Origin: Trachythela sp. YZ-2020
Taxonomy: Eukaryota; Cnidaria; Anthozoa; Malacalcyonacea; Clavulariidae
NCBI GenBank assembly: GCA_016169945.1
Contig: JADLSH010000369.1
Coordinates: 8,085,001-8,149,000, forward strand
Direction: 5' to 3'
Length of the DNA: 64,000 bases
Part shown: positions 1 to 11,005 of the stretch, one piece after another
Layout of the letters: each line of letters starts with the position of its first letter
How positions within the stretch are numbered: the first letter of the stretch is position 1
Notes under the pieces: generated by a model
Databases searched by the model: none
Told to the model about the DNA's origin: nothing
What the model saw: the letters and a program-made list of their open reading frames with translations, nothing else
Made by a program: the position numbers and the translations under genes

Positions 1-776
1 TGTGGTCAATACAGCATTGATTAATCTTAAAAGGTATTTTAGTATTAATTCAAATACATTATAGAATAAGAAACAACATATTAAATCTCAAAAACAAGTG
101 CGAAAAGAAGTATAAAAATACTGTTAAAAAACAGTTGAAGTTTTATGAAAATTTCGAAATGTTTTGTGAGACTTCTAAGGTTGAATTTTACAGTAAATCA
201 AAGCTAAAAGAGTACGTAATAACATACCTACTTTACATAGTTGGGCAATTGATAATTTTATAGTTAAAATTAAATAATCTTATCAATATTTTACCATTTT
301 GTACAAAATAATAGAAATATAATTTTACAGTGTTGCGTGTTACCATGGGTATATCGTTAATCTGTGCCCAGTGAACTCAATAATCTGGTAATCTGGATAT
401 CTGGAACTCAATAATCTGGATATTAAAAATTTATGGAGTTCACTGTCTGTGCCATGGTTACAGTGATCGACTCAGTACTTCATGTTACAACAACTTCTTT
501 TTTTTGGGGGGGGGGTAAATATTGTGTGGTTCGAATGGGCGAGGGGATTCTGCATGCATGTATTTCTAGTACGGTATTGTTTTGAATTTTGTCATTTTGC
601 TAGTTCATAAAGCATATTTTAAACCCGGAAGTCGGAAGTTTAATTTTAGGGAAAAAAAATTGTTTTTCAAAAAATGAGAAGACCATTACATAAATTTTCA
701 CAAAATAATTTTCAGTTACCTTATGAAAATTGTCTACTGTTTCTATATATACCCAGTATTGGTTGTTTGCTCTCTC
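1..776. other. AT-rich intergenic or intronic stretch
   Basis: No exon of the neighbouring IFT74 gene and no recognisable element was found here. The stretch has poly-A/T runs, a G-run near 505-514 and short repeated phrases near 375-430. It is probably IFT74 intron, because the known exons point leftward and the rest of the gene must lie beyond this edge. Confidence 0.4.
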
Positions 777-957
777 CTCCGCAGAGGTTTCCAACTTTCT
801 GTAAATTCCGTGAGTTTTTCCGTACTTTTGTACGAGGAACCGCTGCTGACGAGTTTTCGTTTTCTCTTGCGCCCACAAACACACTCGTCCGCGGTTCCTC
901 ATATAAAGTACGGAAAAACTCACGGAATTTACAAAAAGTTGGAAACCTCTGCGGAGG
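777..957. repeat. Fold-back MITE, 181 bp
   Basis: The arms at 777-846 and about 888-957 are near-perfect inverted repeats that begin CCTCCGCAGAGG and end CCTCTGCGGAGG. The short centre contains the GGAACCGC/GCGGTTCC pair. There is no coding potential. It is a non-autonomous palindromic element, probably in an IFT74 intron. Confidence 0.7.
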
Positions 958-1077
958 TTGTTTTGTATATTATAGAGACGTGCTATTTCCCTTTATTTAA
1001 TTGATTATGTTTACCACTCTGAGGTGGACGGAAAGCTTTAACAGGTTTGCAACCCAATTGACAAAGGTTCCGAGGGT

Positions 1078-1303
1078 TAGTTAGTTAGTGGTTAGTGCCT
1101 AAGGGTTAGTTTTTAGTGAGGGGGAAAAACCGGAGTACCCGGAGAAAAACCCTCGAAGCACAGGAGAGAACCAACCAATCTCAACTTACATGAGTTTATC
1201 AAGCACACTGACGTTACCCATGCCCTCGACCTGCAGTATAGCAGGCTTAACTCAGAGGTAAGAGACAGCGCGCTAATCGCATCTGGCACCCGTGCTATAC
1301 TGT
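1078..1303 (-). repeat. SINE copy (5S-like), diverged
   Basis: Read on the minus strand, this holds the same block as the SINE at 1738-2157: GCTTCGAGGGTTTTTCTCCG followed by GGTACTCCGGTTT. It also has a weaker 5S-rRNA-like head with GAGTTAAGCC and GCATGGGTAACG. It is a second, older copy in opposite orientation, lying just past the last visible IFT74 exon. Confidence 0.55.
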
Positions 1304-1337
1304 ATATAATATGTACAGTAAATATGTGTGTACGTAC

Positions 1338-4300
1338 TGTATTATAATCAGCCAGTTGACCTTGAAAATCTTTTATCTCGGATGCCAAACTTTCCGCCCT
1401 ATAAAAACATAACCATCAAAAACTGTCGGGAAAAAAGTATATCTATAACAGTAATAAGTTTTAAAGGTGGTGTTTTCCACAAAATTGCATGTTAAATACA
1501 TAGATGGTTAAATACATGTAACGGTTAACTGGGGTTTTTTTTGCGGTCCGAATTCATATTCTAGGGTTTCCTGCAATCTGATTGGCTACGCGAGCGGTCC
1601 GTATGAGGCTGTACGGACCGCGCGAGATTTAAATCCATAGAGCCAATGTTTTTGTTTTTAAAATTATATAAAAGAAATAAAAATATTATTTACCGGCTTG
1701 GAGATCCGTATAGGGAAATATAATCGGTTTACCATATTGTACGGGTGGCGCACACGGCTAGCGCGTCGCCTTTCACCACTAAGTTCCAAGTTAAGCCCGG
1801 TTGGGCGAGGTCAGTGACTGGATGGGTTACCACCTGGGCACAGTCTTCGTGTCGACTCGCAACAACTAGGGACTCATGTGAATAGAGTTGTCGTAGTTGA
1901 TCTCTCCCGTGCTTCGAGGGTTTTTCTCCGGGTACTCCGGTTTCCCCCCCTCTTCAAAATCAACACCTAGTTGCATGTGCAGATCATAAAAGGGGTATGA
2001 ACTAATAGCGGCTGCTAGAGGCGCCATTTGTAAGCTTATGGTTTACCTCGGTCTGTTCATGTCTGTGTAATGTCTCTGTAGTCGTAATGTAAATGGTCGT
2101 TGAAAAGCCCTGTAGGGAACAGCTATTAAAATATCTATCTATCTATCTATCTATATGTATTGTGTACCATCCGCATATAACTGAGGGTGTCTAAATACAG
2201 AGTCAAGCACTCGAGCTCAGGACTCGAGCTCAGGACTCGAGCTCAGGACTCGAGCTCAGGACTCGAGCTCAGGACTCGAGCTCAGGACTCGAGCTCAGGA
2301 CTCGAGCTCAGGACTCGAGCTCAGGACTCGAGCTCAGGACTCGAGCTCAGGACTCGAGCTCAGGACTCGAGCTCAGGACTCGAGCTCAGGACTCGAGCTC
2401 AGGACTCGAGCTCAGGACTCGAGCTCAGGACTCGAGCTCAGGACTCGAGCTCAGGACTCGAGCTCAGGACTCGAGCTCAGGACTCGAGCTCAGGACTCGA
2501 GCTCAGGACTCGAGCTCAGGACTCGAGCTCAGGACTCGAGCTCGGACATATTTCCTTTCTTCCCTGGTCGTTTCCTATAAAAGCATGACATGGACGCAGC
2601 ACCCTGTCGCTCACCTCTCCCCCTAAATTTTTGGCACCCCCCCTAAATTTTCGGCACCCCCCCATAGCAAAATCTGAAAATCCGCCTATGGTTGAGTTTA
2701 TATGTATTAAAGTGGCTCTATCGGATAGATTTGACAAAATTGTTTATCTTGGCCGAGTCCTGAGTCCAAGCTCGCACCCTTGGCTCTGTGTTTAGTATAT
2801 CTTCATATAACCCTGCCGTAAAGTGTTTAGACAACTTCATCCTATATGAGTGTGTACTATCCGGTATTACAGTTATGTCCAGACCAATAGATTACTATCT
2901 AAATCAAGCAGATTCTGGCAAGCAGAGTCTGGCAAGCAGAGGCATATTTTACCTTTTCTCATAAGTAAGGTACGTTTCATGCTCTTGCGTATATTTATCA
3001 ATATCTTTCTGCATTTTTGCTATCTCTGTTGTTAGTTCTGAAACTTTCGCCCTAGTAAGAAAAGAATAAATATTAGAAATAGTGTGAACGCCCAACATAT
3101 TAACAGGCTATGGTCACAATACCTCAGCTGTCCCATGAAGTAAGATTTATCTTGCACTTGTCTGTGTGGGCCTGTGTTTGAATGACATAATCAATATTTA
3201 CTGAGACAAGCATTTTTGTTGACATATATATATATACAAAACAAAGCACATAATTTCTACTTTAACTTTCTCTAAATCTAAATACGGCATTTTTTTAACC
3301 TTTAAACTATTTCGAGCCTTGTTCAAAGCTTTAACCCTAATCCTTACAATCTAATCGTGATATACCATATATATCCAAAATTCTTGTATAACCCTCATTC
3401 TATTCCTATATCATAGTCGATGATGACATTTGGTTAGGGTTGTTAAACTGACTGTGTATAAAGTTATATACAGTTGTTTTCCACTCGTCGCAAAAACAAA
3501 CTCGCTGCGAGTACTTTCATCCAATCACAATGCTCCACAGTTTATGCGATGAGTGGAAAAGAGCCTTGATACGTAAATCACACAATTCCACCATTATCAA
3601 CGGTTCTTAACTTTTCTAACGTATTTTATGATAGAAAGACCTTCAAGCAGGAGTGGATGTACCTTTAGCTCCCGTGGTAATACCAAGACCTTGTCTTGTC
3701 ATTGGACGGTCAGTCACCCGGATCTGAGAGTTCAAAGCTGGAAGAAATAACGTTCATTTCTAAAACAGGAACATTCACAATAAATAAATCTATATACAAA
3801 GTCGGTTTCGGCGACTAGTGTTTTTGGATTCAGCGTCTTAAGTTTTGGGGCGCGAAGTTTCTATGGTTTAAGAGTCACATTTGTTAATAGCTTTATGTTT
3901 TAACAAATTTCCAAATTGGATATGTACAAATATAATTGTTATAAAATATATAAAAATTAGGAATACAACATCAATAAAAATAGATTATATGGCAAGATAC
4001 AAACGGCATTCCTGCATGGAAATGACCCATACGTAATCACCTGTGTCAGCAAAGTAGTGTGTATGCTTCTGTGTTAAGTCAACAATGGCAGACAAACAAA
4101 TTTTAGACTAAGTTATTTTCAAAAGTCATATTCTTGAAAGAAATAAGAATTACAACGAATCAGGTGTAAGATAATGTACAAACCTCCCATTCCACCATCA
4201 CCACCACCACGTGTTCCAGGTCTTGCACTTCCTGGGATCTACAATGTTTGTTTTACATTGTTGAGTTCATTTATTTCTCAGCTTCTAAGCGAATTATTAA

Positions 4301-5952
4301 CTTAATTATCGATATTATATTACGGTATATGTAATGATTTATATCCCATAGTAAAGTAGTGCATGTACGTTGAAGGAAACGTTTAAGGGTAAAGTTTATA
4401 ATAATTTCCTGAAGGTAATACTGAACTTTGTTGTACTGTTTGGGATAAAAAATCCAACAAATATTTTGGATTTATTTTAGAATAGGAAACAAGTTGGTTA
4501 ATCGAACACCTCGTTTCCATGGCATTGTCTTCCCAACCTGGTTCCCTACCTTCAAGCAATATATAAAATTAAACAGTCCAAATAATTTCTATGGAGCAGT
4601 AAGACTTACCGTTCCAGTTCCTTTAATCATCATAAAAAAATGTGAAAAAGAAAATATCACCATACAAAATTAAAAAAACAAAATCTTCTTCAGGGCATTT
4701 TGGCTTCGTTCACATGAGACCGAACGAATTCGAAATTTTCTATTTGATCTGAAAATGGAAATCGTACGGTTTGATGCTTTCGAATTTATGTGGTCCCCGC
4801 GTATGAACGCATTCATTTGGCAAAATCGTGCAAATTACAGTCCAGTTTCAAATGCATCCGTTCTTATGTGAAGGAAGCTTTAATTTTTACTTTACTACAC
4901 CATGATTAGAAAATATTTTCAATAATGCAACACACAGTTTTTGAATGTCTGTCATGTGTGTGGATTATGCTTAATACAAAGTGCTAGGAAACAAAAATAT
5001 TTCCATCACAAACTTGTTCTTGTGTTTATGGAAAACATCATGGTGATATTATTTGCACTTACGATGAGATCTCTGGGCATGCGAATTGAACGCTTTGTTG
5101 CATATCAAATAATCATGGTGTTTCATTGTGTGGTGTTCCATTGTGTGGAGTCCATACAATAGAATTTTAATTGAATAGTCTATCACAATGTATTATTGAC
5201 AAATCACATGAATGAACAGAAAGGATTTGACTGTTAAAATTGGCAAGGGAAAAACATTTGTCATCTGTCATGATCATACATGGAGAGTGGCGCATATTCA
5301 TATCCAGTATATTATAATTTGGTAATATGCATGATAAACTAATTGTAATGAATCATGATTTTACACACACAAATGGATTTTTGTACATGCCGCATTTGCA
5401 GGGATACTTGAACAAGTACATGCAGTAAATACTGTATATTATAACTAAATAGAAATTCACATTGTGATTTTACCTGGTGGTCTTCCCATGCCTCACATTA
5501 AAACTTGAGTGAAGGAAAATGGGAAAAATGACAATACAATGAGTGATACTACACTAACATACCATTCTCGTGGATTGTTTTTGACAGTATTTGATTTTCA
5601 GGGGGGCGAGGGATAGTGTACAACTGTGACGCATCTCATTATTTAGTGTATATATGTTGGTCAAATCACATTCTCATGCTCATTAATAATTCGTGAGCAA
5701 ATCACGAAAGAACTGAATGAAATCGTTGAATTCTTCTTTAAATACTGGAAAGTAATCAATTTAAGACATTATAATGTCCCACCATTTCTAGTATATAGAT
5801 TGTCTTACTAGAATTGCTATTATTATGGACAACTTGTTACTTTCACTTAAAGCTGTACCGGTAATATAAAAAGGATACTGCTTCCTTGAGCCATTCGTCC
5901 TTTAGTCCCTGGCCTCAGTGCACCAGATGGAGGTCTCTTTCCAAAATTACTC
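1338..5952 (-). CDS. IFT74: Intraflagellar transport protein 74, N-terminal exons (partial gene)
   Basis: IFT74 pairs with IFT81 in the IFT-B complex that carries tubulin and cargo along cilia. Eight minus-strand exons can be read: 5879-5952, 5474-5491 (18-nt microexon), 4610-4620 (11-nt microexon), 4184-4238, 3663-3737, 3123-3171, 2953-3051 and 1338-1398. All have AG/GT borders, and the phases chain without a break (2-1, 1-1, 1-0, 0-1, 1-1, 1-2, 2-2, 2-0). The product starts with the Gly/Arg/Pro-rich basic region typical of the IFT74 N-terminus (RPPSGALRPGTKGR), then ALNSQIRVTDRP, then coiled coil (SELTTEIAKMQKDIDKY, YEKRAE, EIKDFQGQLADYN). These match my memory of vertebrate IFT74 in the same order. 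The start-codon exon was not found above 5952, and the rest of the coiled coil lies beyond the left edge. The two microexons are the least certain part. Confidence 0.85.
1595..1620. other. GC-rich hairpin
   Basis: CGGTCCGTA and TACGGACCG form a perfect 9-bp stem around an 8-nt loop, in an otherwise AT-rich IFT74 intron. It may be the end of a degraded palindromic element. No function is evident. Confidence 0.4.
1738..2157 (+). repeat. SINE with 5S-rRNA-derived head and (ATCT)n tail
   Basis: Positions about 1785-1850 align by eye with the 3' half of metazoan 5S rRNA, the internal RNA polymerase III promoter. AAGTTAAGCCCGG, GGTTGGGCGAGGTCAGTGAC and GGATGGGTTACCACCTGGG correspond to the 5S AAGCTAAGCAGGG, GGTCGGGCCTGGTTAGTACT and GGATGGGAGACCGCCTGGG. 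A unique body with a TTCTCCGGGTACTCCGG motif follows. The copy ends in an ATCT microsatellite at 2131-2154, as expected for LINE-mobilised SINEs. It lies in the IFT74 intron, opposite to the gene. Confidence 0.65.
2209..2545. repeat. 13-bp minisatellite, about 26 copies
   Basis: The unit ACTCGAGCTCAGG repeats almost without error. Each unit contains overlapping XhoI (CTCGAG) and SacI (GAGCTC) palindromes, CTCGAGCTC. The plus strand is open in all frames only because the 13-bp unit has no stop, so this is not evidence of a protein. The array lies within the intron between IFT74 exons 2953-3051 and 1338-1398. Confidence 0.95.
3477..3560. repeat. Small fold-back in IFT74 intron
   Basis: TTTTCCACTCGTCGCA (3477-3492) and TGCGATGAGTGGAAAA (3545-3560) are inverted with one mismatch around about 50 bp. 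It resembles a very short MITE between IFT74 exons 3663-3737 and 3123-3171. Confidence 0.5.
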
Positions 5953-6344
5953 CTGTATGTGACACAAATAGTAACTACTACATAATGTAATTAAATGTGC
6001 TTAATTTATGTTTAATCATTAGTGGCAGTAATATTGTCATGTTTCTGAATATGACTACCATTACCAGCCCTCGTAGGCTACATTTACACTAATCCGTTGT
6101 TGGTTACTGTCCTATAATGGACACAAATACCCACACGTCCATGCACACTAGGATTTTCAGATCACTTTCAACCGTCCACACTCAGGGGGGGTGCACACCC
6201 CCACAAAAAGACAGCATCAACGAGTCCATACTGAAATTTTCACGATGATCTATGGCATATCTTTGACATAATTTGCGCTGGTGGTGGAAGGGTGCACCCC
6301 CCTAAAAAATGAGCCTGGATCCACCCCTGCTGAGTTATACTAAT

Positions 6345-6690
6345 TGTATCTGTTAGACAAGTAACTTTTAAACCACTCTAACGCTAACCGTCGTATTCCA
6401 TAGTATTGTAGTTTATTGAGCAGAATATTATGATTTACAGTATCAAATGCTTCTGACAGATCTAGAAATACCCCCAGCCTACAGAATATTCTTTATGATC
6501 AATTGCTGCCGAGATATTGTCACGTAGAGAAATAAGTCGATAAATTTTATTAAGCGATTATATACTATATTCTCTCTAAAAATTTTGAAAAGGAAGGTAA
6601 GATAGAGATCGGCCTATAATTAACCAATAGTTGTTGATCTCCAGCTTTATATAATGGAATAACTCGGGCTATTTTCATATTGCCATACAG
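6345..6690 (-). pseudogene. Non-LTR retrotransposon reverse transcriptase fragment
   Basis: Read on the minus strand from 6686 downward, the translation contains MKIARVIPLYKAGDQQ, NYRPISILPSFSKFLERI and, after frame breaks, [20 protein letters not shown]. These are the N-terminal part and motif A of a LINE reverse transcriptase (jockey/CR1-like style). Stops and frameshifts interrupt it. It probably belongs to the same dead copy as the endonuclease fragment at 7965-8235, the two being separated by about 1.3 kb. Confidence 0.7.
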
Positions 6691-7964
6691 TACATGTACT
6701 TTTTCATTCTGTCTTGATCAACTTGATATTAGGCAAAATCTTCAGAGAAAGGGCTACCGAAAAACAGCTAGAGCCCGCGCGCAGCCTACATCTGGACAGA
6801 TGATGAAGTGGAAATATTACAGATTGCAATAGTCGATTGTAAAATGTAAAGAGCAAAGCATCTGTCAAATTGAATATAATTCCATGAGAGGGGGGAATGC
6901 ATTATTAGCTCATTGGCATTATCTTAATAAACGTTTGCTTTCCCTCCTCAACCTTATATCAATGTATGTTTAACATTGTATTGGTGTGGAAGATCATATT
7001 GGTGTCAAAGGTGCTCTGTGACTGCAACCAAGTTACTGGATGACAATCCCCGCATATAAGTGCATGTGCCTATAAGTGAATATTTACAATTTTTAGAGGT
7101 TTTTCGAGTGAAAATCACTGTTTAGAGGCACATGCGCCTACAAAAATCCACATATAAGCGCACCATCGTTCTCCCCAAAAATCAGCCACTAATCATAGTT
7201 AACAGAAAGATAACAATAATATCTATTATAATAAATCATAGCAAATAAAAAATATAAATGAACAATAACATATATATGGAAGTGATATTTTTTATACTGG
7301 AAGTCAATGTTTGATGCCATAAAGCCAAAAAAAATATTCTGTTTCTGGTCAGTGGGTTTGTGCAGAATTTTCCCAGGGCTCCTTTTTTCTTAAGAGTTAA
7401 CAAGGAGGTGCTTTTTTGGAGAAATGGGTGAGTATTTAATTTTTTCTATTCTCTATAAAGTGTATAGTGATTTTTTATGCTTTTAATACTATTAACTGTG
7501 ACCAAATTTGCAGGTTTAATAGAGTTTAAGAGTACTTCATTTTGCAAGGATAAGAAATAAAAATGTTGACACGCACAGTTAAAAATGATGCGTGCGCTGA
7601 CCAGAAACATAATTTTTTTTTGGCCTAAGAACTCTATTTTCTCATTAAACTAATCCTGTGTGCTAATTTTCGTAGTTTGTTGAACAATCTCATACACTCA
7701 ATTAAATATTGGATTCGATTGATTCCAAGTATGTTCCCATTGCCAGTCGTTTAGTTCGTTGCAGGTCCCAGTTCTAATTTTACAGTTATTTTTTTACTTC
7801 GAGTCTCTAGGTTGCACTATAGTGGTTGACCTTTAACAGTGTGATGGTCGGAGAGAGCCACAGGGAGAAAGCTATAGTTGGAGTGTCATAAAAGTCCTTT
7901 AGGTTAGTTAGTATTAAGATCTAATATGTATTGGCCGTGTGTTGGGAACCCAACAACCTGTTTG
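6691..7964. other. No gene recognised; LINE remnant plus insertion
   Basis: This stretch lies between two pieces of a minus-strand LINE. It includes a hairpin-like repeat around 7050-7160 with CATATAAG and GCACATGCGCC phrases, and low-complexity T/A runs. The part near 7700-7960 still shows weak LINE homology. I see no exon. Confidence 0.4.
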
Positions 7965-8235
7965 AGTTTAACAATATTTTTGAGATGTTCAACTTATTGA
8001 AATCTCCAAGTAAAGATAACTCTACTATTAGGGAACCGAGCTTCAATTGTTGAGCCAGACATACTTTTAAGGAGGTAATCTAAAATTGACTGGTCATCAG
8101 CACTTGGAGGGGGGTAAACAGTGCCAATTATTATGCATGGGATGCCTCTTGGGAGTCAGAATATGAACCCAGATGACTTCACAATTGCTATCCCTTAGAT
8201 TATCCTGATATGTTGACGACATTATTGTGAATATG
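7965..8235 (-). pseudogene. Non-LTR retrotransposon endonuclease fragment
   Basis: Read on the minus strand, about 8165 downward gives PRGIPCIIIGTVYPPPSADD, then SGSTIEARFPNSRVI and a degraded version of the following Gly-Asp-Phe-Asn motif. This is the central part of an APE-type endonuclease of non-LTR elements. Frame breaks show it is inactive. Confidence 0.65.
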
Positions 8236-9150
8236 ATCTAGAATATGTCCACGTTTGTATGAAGTATGACTTCGCATACTTTGTTTATTGGAAAGCATCA
8301 AGGAGGGAACAAAGTAGTTTTGGTGGCCAGGTGAATGGTGATAATTAGCTGAATTGTTAGTATCAATCCAGACTGGAAACTTTGCAAGTGGCGCGGAGAA
8401 AAAAAATTTGCGCGGATAACAATACTTCATCTTGTTGTACTTCATGTGATGTACAGTAACTTGAATTTATGAATTAATTAGTATACAATTAGTGCGCTAA
8501 GTGCGGATTTTAAGCCCAAGTGAAATTTCAACCGCGTATAGCAAACACTTTTTATAGTTTTGGCGTGGATGCAGATGATCTCGCAAGAAATGGCGCGGAG
8601 AAGATCTTCTTCGCACACTACAAAGATTCCTGTCTGGGTATCAATATTCTGTTATTCTGACCGGGATAGTATCATTGCTATTACATAGGCTGTACTCAAG
8701 TAATGTGAGTATTCAATGAAGTGTATTTGATGGCGTTTATATTCAATGATTATTTGGATTAAATTTCAAATATATCTATATAGTATATTATAAAATAAAT
8801 GCTGTAATCATACGTACTGTATATTTGAATCCACGTTGACTTGTATTAAATATGGAGTTATTTCAAACCTTCTTTAAAATGTTACACATCAAAGAAGCTT
8901 GTCATCTCACTAATTTTAGGCACTTATTATTAATTCAGTAGCTAGAGTAGCAATACCATAATATGGGCCATGGAGATATAAACAAAATTCTGAATATGCT
9001 CACCACAAAACTTTACTTACATTTTCCAACTGCTTTGGAGCAAATATAGTTATCTTGAGTTGCTATTTAAACCTACGTCCAAGTTTTAAGGTATAAAAAT
9101 GTAGCGTTGCAACGTTATTAGATTTAGTTTCGAAGAGTTGTAAAAACAAG
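8236..9150. other. No gene recognised
   Basis: AT-rich sequence without clear exons. It could contain the missing IFT74 5' exon and promoter, but I found no start codon with a matching phase-2 donor. Confidence 0.35.
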
Positions 9151-9177
9151 ATGGCGGAATATTACCCAGTTGTCAGG
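9151..9177 (+). CDS. Possible first coding exon of an unidentified gene
   Basis: An ATG in good context (ACAAGATGG) opens nine codons, MAEYYPVVR, ending at CAGG/GTAACA, a possible splice donor. If real, the next exon would lie beyond the fold-back element that starts at 9213. No downstream exon was recognised, so this may be chance. Confidence 0.2.
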
Positions 9178-9309
9178 GTAACAAATATGAACACAGCAAA
9201 CCCAAGCAAGTTTTACTCTCGGTTTCAGTTTGCTTTTCAAAACGCGATTCTAATATTAGTTCAAAATTACGTAACGTTGTTTACTAATTAGCCAACTTCC
9301 AATGAAATT

Positions 9310-9489
9310 ACACAACAAATGTTCCAAATTTGCAACCTAAGTTCGAAATTAGGTTGTTAAGTTTCAAACTAGGTTCCAAAGTACATTGTTCTAATGTCAA
9401 TTCGTAATTCGGAATGTACTTTGGAACCTAGTTTTGAACTTAGCAACCTATTTCGAACTTAGGTTGCAAATTTGGAACATTTGTTGTGT
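9310..9489. mobile_element. 180-bp palindromic MITE nested in the left fold-back arm
   Basis: Terminal inverted repeats ACACAACAAATGTTCC and GGAACATTTGTTGTGT flank a near-perfect palindrome. The right fold-back arm around 10743-10763 keeps the nearly empty site (GAAATTACAATCCGTGGG read on the minus strand). AATT on both sides is the likely target duplication. Confidence 0.75.
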
Positions 9490-9788
9490 AATTAATCCGT
9501 GGGTTTTAGGGTCATTCATTTTTTTACAGTTTTGAAAAATGAAAATTGCTTAAAATTGAACAAAAATCATTTTTCATTTCTAGAAAAATGAAAAATGAAT
9601 TTAAAAATTTCATTTTTTAAATTTCAAATTATCGGAAAATGAAAACGTTTCACTCAAATTCTTAAGTTTCAAATTCTGGGCCCATTCATTTTTCGCAATT
9701 TCGAAAAATGAGAAATGAAAATAACGATTGCTTATTTTCTATTTTTGCGTGCAACCCAGTTTACTTACTGTATTCACATTCTTTCAAA

Positions 9789-10011
9789 ATGGCGGCACTA
9801 GAAGATCTTGTGAGTGTTGAAGCTGTTCGTGAACTTTCCCGAAATCATACGCTAGAAGAAGTTGCTGATAATTTATAGATGATGTTTCCAAATCAGAGAG
9901 GGTTAAGTGTTAAAAGTATAAAACGATTTTGTGAAAAACATGGAATACGAAAGAGAAATTGTGTTACTAGATGACGAACTTGATCAAATTGTCCAAGCAT
10001 CTGTACAACAG
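9789..10011 (+). pseudogene. Integrase-like transposon exon, left-arm copy
   Basis: An ATG opens MAALEDLVSVEAVREL, then an in-frame TAG, then GLSVKSIKRFCEKHGIRKRN and ELDQIVQASVQQ, ending at a CAACAG/GTAACA donor. The helical ...IKRFCxxxGI...ELDxIV pattern resembles the N-terminal region of integrase-catalytic-domain proteins common in fish and cnidarian genomes. That assignment is from memory and was not searched. The stop and a frameshift make it non-functional. Confidence 0.5.
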
Positions 10012-10231
10012 GTAACAATTTCATATGCATAGAATAACATACTTCGATCACGATGCGTCTACTATTGAAATTCATAAGATGTAGTATGATATAATCCGTG
10101 GTAGTCTCATAATGTTACGGGTGATGTTGCAGGTTGGCCTACCACGGATTATATCATACTACATCTTATGAATTTCAATAGTAGACGCATCGTGATCGAA
10201 GTATGTTATTCTATGCATATGAAATTGTTAC

Positions 10232-10452
10232 CTGTTGTACAGATGCTTGGACAATTGGATCAAGTTCGTCATCAGTAACACAATTTCTCTTTCGTATTCC
10301 ATGTTTTCACAAAATCGTTTTATACTTTTAACACTTAACCCTCTCTGATTTGTAAAAATCATCTGTAAATTATCAGCAACTTCTTCTAGCGTATGATTTC
10401 GGGAAAGTTCACGAACAGCTTCAACACTCACAAGATCTTCTAGTGCCGCCAT
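10232..10452 (-). pseudogene. Integrase-like transposon exon, right-arm copy
   Basis: Mirror copy of 9789-10011. Here the TAG is read through as CAG (EEVADNLQMIF), so this arm keeps a longer frame, but it shifts after IKRFCE. The two arms have therefore diverged independently by point changes and small indels. Confidence 0.5.
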
Positions 10453-11005
10453 TTTGAAAGAATGTGAATATAAAGTAAACTGGGTTGCACGCAAAAATAA
10501 AAAATAAAAAATAAGCAATCGTTATTTTCATTTCTCCTTTTTCGAAATTGCGAAAAATGAATGACCCCAGAATTTGAAACTTAAGAATTTGAGTGAAACG
10601 TTTTCATTTTCCGATAATTTTAATTTTAAAAATGAAATTTTTAAATTCATTTTTCATTTTTCTAGAAATGAAAAATGATTTTTGTTCAATTTTAAGCAAT
10701 TTTCATTTTTCAAAACTGTAAAAAAATGAATGACCCTAAGACCCACGGATTGTAATTTCATTGGAAGTTGGCTAATTAGTAAACAACGTTACGTAATTTT
10801 GAACTAATATTAGAATCGCGTTTTGAAAAGCAAACTGAAACCAAGAGTAAATACATTCCTCGACTTTAATGATCCCCGAGCTGGCGCGAAGCGCCGTGCG
10901 AGGGTACTAATTCCGCTCGGATATTTACACCCGGGTATGTGAAAACATAGTAGTAGAAGTAAAACTTTATTTCAAGAGGGAAACGAACTCTATTGGACTC
11001 TTATA

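Larger units (their letters stand above)
9213..10849. mobile_element. Long fold-back element with ~0.7-0.9 kb arms
   Basis: The left arm 9213-10104 and right arm 10139-10849 are inverted copies separated by a 34-bp spacer. Outer ends read TTTTACTCTCGGTTTCAG and CTGAAACCAAGAGTAAA. The left arm is longer because a 180-bp MITE (9310-9489) inserted into it. Each arm carries the same 5' exon of an integrase-like gene, so the element looks like an inverted duplication of a transposon's 5' end. Both arms also hold A/T-rich AAAATGAAAAATGAA phrases. Confidence 0.8.

Noticed and set aside
2187..2588. 133-codon frame of SSGLELRTRAQD repeats
   Set aside because: It is the translation of a 13-bp minisatellite with no stop in its unit.
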